From Vagococcus_D sp963518325 (GTDB taxonomy: Bacteria > Bacillota > Bacilli > Lactobacillales > Vagococcaceae): a DNA stretch of 64,000 nucleotides. Shown in pieces: positions 7,144-14,528 of this stretch. Made by a program: the position numbers and the translations under genes. Every line of letters begins with the position of its first letter. Positions within the stretch are counted from its first letter, which is position 1. The stretch lies in contig NZ_CAUQJB010000001.1 of the NCBI RefSeq assembly GCF_963518325.1, positions 310,001 through 374,000 on the forward strand, in the 5' to 3' direction. The notes beneath the pieces were generated by a model. That model saw only the letters and a list, made by a program, of their open reading frames with translations. It did not search any database and was not told the origin of the DNA.

Positions 7144-9360
7144 TTATAATTTTTTTCGATTTAAACTTAAGGAGTTTAACAGAACGCTGACAGAACTAAA
7201 AGCCATTGCGCCACCAGCAATTATCGGATTTAAAAAACCAATTGCTGCAAATGGAATACCAATTGTGTTATAGATAAAAGCCCAGAATAGATTTTGCTTA
7301 ATTTTACGCATGGTCAAATGAGACAGTGTTGTCGTTTTAGATAAATTCAACAAATCACCATTCATTAAAGTAACATCTGCTGTTTCCATTGCAATATCGG
7401 TCCCAGTTCCCATGGCGATCCCAACATCTGCCATGGCAATTGCTGGAGCATCATTGATGCCATCACCAACCATGGCAACAAACTTACCTTCCTCCTGAAG
7501 TTTTTTAACATAATTAGCTTTATCTTCAGGTAATACCTCAGCAAAGATATGTTTGCTGTCTAAATTCACTTGAGAACCAATAAATTCGGCTGTCCGTCTA
7601 TTATCACCAGTCATCATATAAACCTGGATACCTTGTTGTTGTAATTCCTTGATTGCTTCTGCCGAAGTTTCTTTCACTTCATCAGCAACCGCAATGACGC
7701 CGAGAACAGCGTGCTGATCTGCCAAATACATCACGGTTTTGCCTTCCCCTTCCATCTTCAATACTAATTCATCATCAGCATAAAAAGGAATATCATTTTC
7801 ACTTAGAAGACGTTTTGTCCCCACATAATAAATTTTGTTATCAACGACGCCGCTGATCCCAGCGCCAACTAAAGCGTTGAAATCATCTACCACTTTATTA
7901 GTAGAGGCCTTTTCCATTTGAGCGTAGTGAACAATCGCTTTAGCTAAAGGATGTTCAGAGCTACTTTCCAACGAACCTAAAATACTTAAGACTTCTTTTG
8001 GTTTAAGAAAACTATCGTCCGCCAAATAAAAATTAGTCACACTTGGTTTCCCTTTCGTAATTGTTCCTGTTTTATCGACTACAATCGCATTAATGTGAGA
8101 CGCTCGTTCAAGAGATTCGCCACCTTTAATTAAGATTCCATTTTTAGCACCTAAACCAGTTCCGACCATAATCGCTGTTGGGGTGGCTAAACCTAGGGCA
8201 CAAGGACAAGCAATAACTAAAACAGCCACACTGTGCAGCAAAGCAACTTCCCAGTTACCTAGAACCAAACCTGAAACAATCAGTGTCAGCAAGGCAATAA
8301 CTAAGACAATTGGCACAAAGATCGCAGATATTTTATCAGCCACTGCTTGAATAGGCGCTTTACTTCCTTGAGCTTCTTCTACCATACGAATAATTCGTGA
8401 TAGAGCTGTTTCAGAACCAATTTGAGTCGCCTTAAAGGTAATCGCGCCATTCGCGTTAATCGTCCCGCCAAAAACCCCATCATCCCTACTTTTTTCAACC
8501 GGCAAACTTTCACCTGTTAACATACTTTCATCGATTGTTGTGGTCCCCTCCAAAATAACACCGTCCACTGGCACTTGTTCTCCAGGGCGGACACGGACCA
8601 CATCATTCAAGAGAACCTCTTCTGTTGGAATAACTTTCTCAACGCCCTCACGAATCACCGTAGCCGTCTTTGCTTGTAGTGCCATCAACTGTTTAATGGC
8701 ACCGCTAGTCCGATTTTTCGCATTTTGTTCCAAGTATTTACCAAGCAAAATCAAGGTAATAATAACAGCACTGGTTTCAAAATACAAATCCATCGGATGA
8801 CCACTCATGAAACCATTGTAAATACTTAGTAGATAGGCTGCTGAGGTCCCAATTGCCACAAGAACATCCATGTTTGGCGCCTTTGTTTTAATGGCATGGT
8901 AAGCCCCTCGGTAAAAACGGGCACCAATCCAAAATTGAACAGGTGTTGCCAAAGCTAATTGAACCAGTGGCTGATGAAGAAAATCAGACACTGGATTGTG
9001 AATCTTCAACAGCATCATAATCATCGCCAAGATCATCGGCGCACTTAACAGAGCACTGATGATTAAATCTCGCTTCATTTTGCGGATTTCAGCTTGCTTA
9101 ATTTCTTCTATTTGACGTTTATGCTCCTCGTCGAATAAAATTGCGCCATAGCCAATGCTTTCCACACTGGCAATTAATTTATCAACATCGGTGGCACTGT
9201 CTTCATATTGAACAGTTGCTCGTTCTGTTGCTAAATTAACATTGGCATTTTTGACGCCTGGTTGGTTGTTAAGTTCTTTTTCAATTCTAGCGGAACAATT
9301 GGCACATGTCATCCCGCTTATAGCTAATGTTTCAACTTCAATATGTCCAGTTTGTTCCAT
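7144..9360 (-). CDS. copA: Copper-translocating P1B-type ATPase CopA
   Basis: This membrane pump exports Cu(I) at the cost of ATP. The 738-residue protein has one N-terminal heavy-metal domain with GMTCANCS (residues 16-23), eight expected membrane helices, TGES in the actuator domain and the metal-path CPC motif near residue 385. The phosphorylated aspartate is in DKTGT near residue 428, and GDGINDAP lies near residue 633. It directly abuts copZ and is last in copY-copZ-copA, the enterococcal arrangement. Control by CopY is expected from the cop boxes upstream. Confidence 0.96.
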   Translation of the reverse strand: MEQTGHIEVETLAISGMTCANCSARIEKELNNQPGVKNANVNLATERATVQYEDSATDVDKLIASVESIGYGAILFDEEHKRQIEEIKQAEIRKMKRDLIISALLSAPMILAMIMMLLKIHNPVSDFLHQPLVQLALATPVQFWIGARFYRGAYHAIKTKAPNMDVLVAIGTSAAYLLSIYNGFMSGHPMDLYFETSAVIITLILLGKYLEQNAKNRTSGAIKQLMALQAKTATVIREGVEKVIPTEEVLLNDVVRVRPGEQVPVDGVILEGTTTIDESMLTGESLPVEKSRDDGVFGGTINANGAITFKATQIGSETALSRIIRMVEEAQGSKAPIQAVADKISAIFVPIVLVIALLTLIVSGLVLGNWEVALLHSVAVLVIACPCALGLATPTAIMVGTGLGAKNGILIKGGESLERASHINAIVVDKTGTITKGKPSVTNFYLADDSFLKPKEVLSILGSLESSSEHPLAKAIVHYAQMEKASTNKVVDDFNALVGAGISGVVDNKIYYVGTKRLLSENDIPFYADDELVLKMEGEGKTVMYLADQHAVLGVIAVADEVKETSAEAIKELQQQGIQVYMMTGDNRRTAEFIGSQVNLDSKHIFAEVLPEDKANYVKKLQEEGKFVAMVGDGINDAPAIAMADVGIAMGTGTDIAMETADVTLMNGDLLNLSKTTTLSHLTMRKIKQNLFWAFIYNTIGIPFAAIGFLNPIIAGGAMAFSSVSVLLNSLSLNRKKL

Positions 9361-9570
9361 CTAAATCACCTCGGCCTCGTATCCAACCTCTTTTATTTTA
9401 TTGACAATTTGATTAGAGGATACGTTCGTTTCATCGTATTTGACTGTTGCTTTTCCTTTTTTTAAGTTAACTTTAACTTTTTCGACACCTGCTAACTCAT
9501 TCAAGCCATTTTCAATTGAAGCCACACAATGATTACATGTCATCCCAGTTACGTTAAATTCTTTTTTCAT
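9361..9570 (-). CDS. copZ: Copper chaperone CopZ
   Basis: This is a 69-residue single heavy-metal-associated domain with the Cu(I)-binding motif GMTCNHC at residues 9-15 and the usual beta-alpha-beta-beta-alpha-beta pattern. In relatives it carries Cu(I) in the cytoplasm and passes it to CopY, displacing its zinc and releasing DNA, or to the pump. It lies between copY and copA with no gap to copA, so expression is coupled. Confidence 0.95.
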   Translation of the reverse strand: MKKEFNVTGMTCNHCVASIENGLNELAGVEKVKVNLKKGKATVKYDETNVSSNQIVNKIKEVGYEAEVI

Positions 9571-9591
9571 TTTCTTTTCCTTCTTCCCTTT

Positions 9592-10032
9592 TTAATTATG
9601 ATTGGCACATTCACATTGACCTGGTACACAATTACAGGCGATGTTGTCAACTGCTGTGGCTTTTTTAGCCTCTAACTCTTTCATAATCATTGCAATATCG
9701 TCATGAGTTAATTCTGCTTCATCAATCAAATCTGTAATAGTCGAGCCAATTTTTTTAGCACATATATGAGCAAAAAGACTTTCTGTGGCACTTTTAACAG
9801 TATCCTCTTCTGATACCAACGGCCGATAAATATATTTTTTTCCAAAATTTTCGGTACTAAGGACTTCCTTTTTAACGAGACGCCCAATCAACGTCTTAAT
9901 TGTCGGCGGCTTCCATCCCATCTTTTCCTGTAAGATCAAAATAATTTCTGGGCTAGTGGTTTCACCTAAGGTCCATACTACACGCATAACTTCCCATTCT
10001 GCATCGCTAATTTTAACTTGTGCTTTCTCCAT
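9592..10032 (-). CDS. copY: Copper-responsive repressor CopY
   Basis: The protein belongs to the BlaI/MecI/CopY family: an N-terminal winged helix (KISDAEWEVMRVVW onwards) and a C-terminal CNCVPGQCEC, the Cys-x-Cys-x4-Cys-x-Cys hook that binds zinc or copper. Zn-loaded CopY represses and Cu(I) from CopZ releases it. The ATG chosen is 8 bases after AGGAG; an upstream in-frame GTG overlaps the ribosome binding site and is unlikely. It is first in the operon and autoregulated through two cop boxes. Confidence 0.95.
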   Translation of the reverse strand: MEKAQVKISDAEWEVMRVVWTLGETTSPEIILILQEKMGWKPPTIKTLIGRLVKKEVLSTENFGKKYIYRPLVSEEDTVKSATESLFAHICAKKIGSTITDLIDEAELTHDDIAMIMKELEAKKATAVDNIACNCVPGQCECANHN

Positions 10033-10056
10033 TTGTTTCACTCCTAATATTAAATT

Positions 10057-10112
10057 TACGTTTGTAATCGACTTGATATTTATAGTTTACATCTGTAGTT
10101 ACATTTTGTCAA
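10057..10112 (-). promoter_or_regulatory. copYZA promoter with two cop boxes
   Basis: On the minus strand TTGACA (ending at 10112) is followed by a 17-base spacer and TAAACT. TACATCTGTA at 10088-10097 matches the CopY operator core TACAnnTGTA exactly and overlaps the core promoter. TACGTTTGTA at 10057-10066 is a second copy with one mismatch. This explains copper induction. Confidence 0.9.
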
Positions 10113-10332
10113 CAGTAAGGTTTATCTTTTTTGAAACTTTTTAAATGATATAACTGATCAAACCGATCGTTCCAATCGATTATTCGCTTAATCATCAGAA
10201 CAGAGTGATACTTTCGGCTTTATTAAGGTGAAAACATGACAATAAGAATTTTCACTACCTTGTCGATTACTTAGGAACTTATGATGATCGGTCTCAACTA
10301 TTAAGAATCAGATAATTAAGGCTTTAGACCGA

Positions 10333-10361
10333 TTCCAATTTCGCCTCACCTACTCTATACT
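10333..10361 (+). promoter_or_regulatory. Candidate promoter in the 10113-10502 non-coding gap
   Basis: TTCCAA, a 17-base spacer and TATACT face the small membrane-protein gene. The rest of the gap has no ORF of note; ATGTTTG/CAAACAT (about 10377-10402) can form a weak hairpin in the leader. Confidence 0.45.
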
Positions 10362-10502
10362 AAAGATAGAATTAGATGTTTGCTTAAAAATAACAAACAT
10401 TCTATTAACCGTTAAATTAAAAATCTAACACTTATGTTAAAAGGAGTACCGCTGTTCACTCGATTCCGCAAAATAGCCGGTCCATAAAAAGGAGAATTGT
10501 CT

Positions 10503-10790
10503 ATGTTATTAAGCCGCAATAATCAATGTTCGTTAGCAACAACCGTATCCTTAGTATTTGCAGCTACTAGTTTATTTTTATTTGTTTGTAATTGGCTCCA
10601 CTTTAGCCCCAATTTAGTAGTCGCAGAAATATTTGTCACTTCTATGGTGGTATTGCGTACAACAGCAGCCATTAAACGAGACGATGGCCGCATGCTAAAT
10701 GGCTTAGCTTTATTAATCACGGCGATTCCAGCTGTCTTTTTTCTATTAGTACTTATTTTAGCAATGATTACGGGGATGTCAGTCCTTTAA
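10503..10790 (+). CDS. Small hydrophobic membrane protein of unknown function
   Basis: This 95-residue protein has three likely membrane segments (about residues 12-30, 37-53 and 68-92), the last two separated by a basic loop containing AAIKRDDGR. The ATG used is 8 bases after GGAG; an in-frame TTG two codons earlier is too close to it. It is monocistronic with a strong terminator. It lies divergent from copY, but no cop box faces it. I recognise no family. Confidence 0.65.
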   Translation: MLLSRNNQCSLATTVSLVFAATSLFLFVCNWLHFSPNLVVAEIFVTSMVVLRTTAAIKRDDGRMLNGLALLITAIPAVFFLLVLILAMITGMSVL

Positions 10791-10797
10791 ATTCGTT

Positions 10798-10830
10798 AAA
10801 GCAGTGTGAGACCTCTCACACTGCTTTTTT
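10798..10830 (+). terminator. Intrinsic terminator
   Basis: AAGCAGTGTGAG and CTCACACTGCTT form a perfect 12-bp stem with a 4-base loop and a T run. It ends the transcript of the small membrane protein. Confidence 0.95.
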
Positions 10831-10917
10831 ACTTTATCCAGTTGCAAGCAAATCCATTTACATTATGACCCAGTTAGCCTAGAATTTAGGCTATCAAACC
10901 GAATGGAGATCAAACTC

Positions 10918-11283
10918 ATGATTAAACAATTAACCCTTATGCTCTACGTAAAAAATGTCGAAGAAACCGCCGCTTTTTGGGAAACTTACCTAGACTTTAA
11001 GCGCCAGACAGAGTTGGATTTAGGCACATCTACTTCTGTTATTTTAGGTAACGATCAAGCCTTTGCTATACAACTCTTTGACATCGAATTTATTAAGCAA
11101 GTCTCACCAGAAGTTTCCCTTGAGACCCCTTCCCTAATGCTCCATGTGGATAACCTGGAAGCCGTCCATCAAAAACTTAAAACGGGAACTACCTTTGTTA
11201 ATGACATCAGCCAACACGGAGACAGCCTGAGTTTTAACTTCGCTGATAATGAAGGTCGCTATTTCGCTTGTTGCCAAGCCTAA
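10918..11283 (+). CDS. VOC (glyoxalase/dioxygenase superfamily) protein
   Basis: This protein of about 121 residues has the paired beta-alpha-beta-beta-beta pattern of the vicinal oxygen chelate fold, with openings such as QLTLMLYVKNVEETAAFW and a second half starting near PSLMLHVDNLEAVH. Members include glyoxalases, fosfomycin-resistance proteins and metal-free binding proteins; the substrate is not deducible here. The ATG is 9 bases after GGAG, whereas an in-frame ATG five codons earlier overlaps that GGAG. It is a single gene with a shared convergent terminator. Confidence 0.78.
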   Translation: MIKQLTLMLYVKNVEETAAFWETYLDFKRQTELDLGTSTSVILGNDQAFAIQLFDIEFIKQVSPEVSLETPSLMLHVDNLEAVHQKLKTGTTFVNDISQHGDSLSFNFADNEGRYFACCQA

Positions 11284-11320
11284 AAAAGGTGATTGGAAGT
11301 CTCTTCCAATCACCTTTTTT
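11283..11320. terminator. Bidirectional terminator between the VOC gene and asnS
   Basis: AAAAAAGGTGATTGGA pairs with TCCAATCACCTTTTTT around a short loop. A/T tails on both sides suit termination of both convergent transcripts. Confidence 0.93.
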
Positions 11321-11324
11321 CTTT

Positions 11325-12623
11325 TTATGGGTAGATACGGTGTAACAAACGTGGAAATGGACTAGCTTCACGAACGTGTTCAGTTCCTGAAATCCAAGTA
11401 ACTGTCCGTTCTAAGCCAAGACCAAAGCCTGAATGTGGCACGGATCCATATTTTTGTAGGTCTAAATACCAAGCATAATCTTCTTCATTCAGACCATCTT
11501 TTTCAATTTGTTCCAATAAATAATCATAACCAACAGCACGTTGACTACCTCCGATAATTTCACCGTAACCTTCTGGTGCGATTAAATCGGCACGAATCAC
11601 CACATCATCACGATCTGGATGAGGTTTCATATAGAAAGGACTCATTGATTTAGGATAGTTCAAAATAAAGACAGGCTTATTAAAGTTATTGGCAATAAAA
11701 GTTTCATGTGGCGAGCCAAAATCATCGCCCCATTTCACATCGTCAAAGCCATTTTCTTGTAATAAGGTCACAGCATCATCGTATGAAATACGAGGATATG
11801 GTGTTTCAGTGTATGTTTTTAATAATTCTTTATCACGACCTAAGACATCTAAGGCGTAATCACAATTATCCAAACAAGACTGAACCATAAAAGCCACATA
11901 TTGTTCTTGAATTTCTAAACTCTCGTCATGTTCGACAAAAGCCATCTCTGGCTCCATCATCCAAAATTCCGTTAAATGACGACGAGTTTTTGATTTTTCG
12001 GCTCTGAAAGTCGGTCCAAATGAGAAGACTTTCCCAAAAGCCATAGCAGCAGCTTCCAAATACAATTGACCGGTTTGTGATAAGTACGCTTCTTGGCCAA
12101 AATAATCCGTCTTAAACAGCTCTGTGGTCCCTTCTGGGGCACTACTAGTTAGGATAGGTGGGTCAATTTTAATAAACCCTCGTGTATTAAAAAATTCATA
12201 AGTCGCACGAATTAATTCGTTACGAATTTGCATTATTGCGTGTTGTTTCGTTGAACGCAACCATAAATGACGGTGATCCATTAAAAAGTCAGTCCCGTGC
12301 TCTTTTGGCGTAATCGGGTAATCATGGCTCTCACCAACTACTTCAATCCCACTGACACCAATTTCATAGCCGAACTTCGAACGGGTATCTTCCCGAATTT
12401 CTCCCGTAATAATAACAGATGTTTCCTGATTTAATGACTTAGCTGTTTCAAATACTTCTTCTGGAACTTCAGCTTTCACTACGATTCCTTGGAAATAAGC
12501 TGACCCATCTCTTAATTGTAAGAAAGCGATTTTGCCACTTGAACGTTTGTTGGCAATCCAACCACCAATTTGCACTGTCTCTCCCACATGATTTTTTGAA
12601 TCAATAATACGAATTCTTTCCAT
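11325..12623 (-). CDS. asnS: Asparaginyl-tRNA synthetase
   Basis: This class IIb synthetase charges tRNA-Asn with asparagine. The 432-residue protein has an N-terminal OB-fold anticodon-binding domain (about 1-105, VQIGGWIANKRSSGKIAFLQ) and a catalytic domain with motif 2 around FRAEKSKTRRHLTEFWMMEPE. Motif 3 is the C-terminal GFGLGLERTVTWISG. The start follows GGAGAGACATGC. Order dinG-ypmB-aspB-asnS is conserved with Bacillus, which supports the assignment over AspS. Confidence 0.96.
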   Translation of the reverse strand: MERIRIIDSKNHVGETVQIGGWIANKRSSGKIAFLQLRDGSAYFQGIVVKAEVPEEVFETAKSLNQETSVIITGEIREDTRSKFGYEIGVSGIEVVGESHDYPITPKEHGTDFLMDHRHLWLRSTKQHAIMQIRNELIRATYEFFNTRGFIKIDPPILTSSAPEGTTELFKTDYFGQEAYLSQTGQLYLEAAAMAFGKVFSFGPTFRAEKSKTRRHLTEFWMMEPEMAFVEHDESLEIQEQYVAFMVQSCLDNCDYALDVLGRDKELLKTYTETPYPRISYDDAVTLLQENGFDDVKWGDDFGSPHETFIANNFNKPVFILNYPKSMSPFYMKPHPDRDDVVIRADLIAPEGYGEIIGGSQRAVGYDYLLEQIEKDGLNEEDYAWYLDLQKYGSVPHSGFGLGLERTVTWISGTEHVREASPFPRLLHRIYP

Positions 12624-12680
12624 GCATGTCTCTCCATTCTAAATTTCAACTAATTTTCTATTTTAACACAGGTATAGAAA

Positions 12681-13868
12681 TTATTGTTTCTTTTTATCAA
12701 TAAAAGCAGCAAGTCGTTTGACCGCTTCTTCTAATGTCTCTAAATCCGTTGCATAACTCATTCGAATGTTCTCTGGCGCACCAAAACCTGCACCTGTTAC
12801 AACCGCAACATGGGCCTCCATTAATAAATCCTCCACAAAAACATTCACATCCGTATAGCCACACAAGTCCATCGTTCCCTTGACATTCGGGAATAAATAA
12901 AAGGCTCCTTGAGGTTTTTGCAAGCTAACCCCTGGTAAAGACGCCACTTGAGAGTATAGAATGTTTAAGCGTTCTTCAAAAGCTTGACGCATCACTTCCA
13001 CAGAACTCTGATCACCCGTCAAGGCTTCAATTGCCGCATACTGACTGGCTGCCGAACAGTTACTTGTGGCTTGAGAAGCAATCGATGTGATGGCTTTAAT
13101 AATCTCAGCATCGCCAATGACATAGCCAATCCGCCAACCAGTCATAGAGTAACTCTTGGATACCCCATTGATGATTAATGTCTTCTGGCGAATCGCTTCT
13201 GATAAGGTGGCAATCGGAGTAAACTCATGCCCATTATAAACCAAACGACCGTAAATATCATCTGCAATAATCCACAAGTCATGAGCCACTGCCCATTCAC
13301 CAATAGCTAACAATTCATCTTTCGAGTAAATGGAGCCTGTTGGATTAGAAGGTGAGTTAATAATAACTGCCTTAGTCTTGTCTGTTCGGACTGCTTCCAG
13401 TTGATCCACCGTTACTTTGAAGTCGTTGTTCTGAGTCGCCTCAACAAAAACCGGTGTTCCTTGAGCCAACTTAACTTGTTCGGCATAACTGACCCAGTAT
13501 GGAACTGGAATAATTACTTCATCAGCCAGATTAATGAGCGCTTGAAACAAGGCATACAGGCCAAACTTGGCCCCATCGGTCGCCACCACTTGATTGACAT
13601 CATAGGTTAAACCGTAATCCGCTTTTGTCCGTTCAACAATGGCTTGTTTTAAAGCCGGTATTCCCGCAGCCGGTGTATAAAAACTAGCTTGCCCCGTTGT
13701 AATGGCATCAATCGCTGCTTGGCGAATATTTTCTGGTGTGATGAAATCAGGTTCCCCAAGAGTCAAACTCAAAATATCAAGACCGGCTGCCTTTAATTCT
13801 TTTGCTTTCGCCGCCGCTGCCAACGTCACTGACGGCTCTAATTGTTGTGCCCTGTTTGATAATACCAT
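12681..13868 (-). CDS. aspB: Aspartate aminotransferase (AspB type)
   Basis: This PLP enzyme interconverts aspartate/2-oxoglutarate and oxaloacetate/glutamate. It shows LTLGEPDF near the N terminus, INSPSNPTG and NGVSKSYSMTGWRIGY with the Schiff-base lysine. The preferred start gives MVLSNRAQQLEPSVTLA, which lines up with AspB of Bacillus and is placed correctly behind GAGATGAGGG; an in-frame ATG six codons earlier is less likely. Its position next to asnS couples aspartate formation with Asn-tRNA charging. It is distinct from the aminotransferase at 4-5 kb. Confidence 0.9.
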   Translation of the reverse strand: MVLSNRAQQLEPSVTLAAAAKAKELKAAGLDILSLTLGEPDFITPENIRQAAIDAITTGQASFYTPAAGIPALKQAIVERTKADYGLTYDVNQVVATDGAKFGLYALFQALINLADEVIIPVPYWVSYAEQVKLAQGTPVFVEATQNNDFKVTVDQLEAVRTDKTKAVIINSPSNPTGSIYSKDELLAIGEWAVAHDLWIIADDIYGRLVYNGHEFTPIATLSEAIRQKTLIINGVSKSYSMTGWRIGYVIGDAEIIKAITSIASQATSNCSAASQYAAIEALTGDQSSVEVMRQAFEERLNILYSQVASLPGVSLQKPQGAFYLFPNVKGTMDLCGYTDVNVFVEDLLMEAHVAVVTGAGFGAPENIRMSYATDLETLEEAVKRLAAFIDKKKQ

Positions 13869-13893
13869 ACTATCCCTCATCTCCATTTTTTTA

Positions 13894-14370
13894 TTAAATA
13901 TTTTTAATACTACTGACGATTTCTCCCGTTTTGAAATCGACTAAATAATAATCCAAACTATTTTCGGCGTTTTCAGCCACGACTTCCCAAGTCGGTTGGC
14001 CCTCATGCATGCCCAAATTCATCTTGATAACTTTATTAGGGTTTTCGGCTTCGTACACTTTTTGCAAAGCCTCTTCCTCCGTTAAACCATCTTCCTGATT
14101 TAACACCGTGACCTTACTGCCTGATTGGGGAATAATCACGATAATCCCTTTGTCTTTAGCATCCGTTCCAACTAAAGTAAAATAACTTTCTTCCCGAGTA
14201 TACCAATAAAAACGATCCACTCGCTCCAAATCAGTATGTTCTCTGGCAATCTCAATCGCTTCCTTTTTAGCTCGGCTCATGGGCCTGTTTGCTCTAACAA
14301 AAAAGAAAATAGAGCTAAAAATCAATGTGGCTAAGATCAAGCTTACGCCGATTAGAATTTTTTTTCTCAT
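13894..14370 (-). CDS. ypmB: YpmB-like membrane-anchored protein (DUF5590, PepSY-like)
   Basis: This 158-residue protein has one N-terminal membrane anchor (residues 4-26) and an extracellular part with two PepSY-like halves, ending in DYYLVDFKTGEIVSSI. YpmB homologues sit between dinG and aspB in Bacillus and many Firmicutes, the same place as here. No enzymatic motif is visible, and the function is unknown in relatives. Confidence 0.8.
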   Translation of the reverse strand: MRKKILIGVSLILATLIFSSIFFFVRANRPMSRAKKEAIEIAREHTDLERVDRFYWYTREESYFTLVGTDAKDKGIIVIIPQSGSKVTVLNQEDGLTEEEALQKVYEAENPNKVIKMNLGMHEGQPTWEVVAENAENSLDYYLVDFKTGEIVSSIKNI

Positions 14371-14528
14371 CTAGTTGTTCCCCTCTAACTCATCTGGTGC
14401 CTTTTATTAACAGCAAAGATAACCTTCATCTTCACCATAATTCGCTGATTTGCTTGAAGCCTATCTGCTCCCAAAGCTTTTCTTATTATACCAGAATTTG
14501 TTCGGATTGTACTTGGAATCTGGCGACT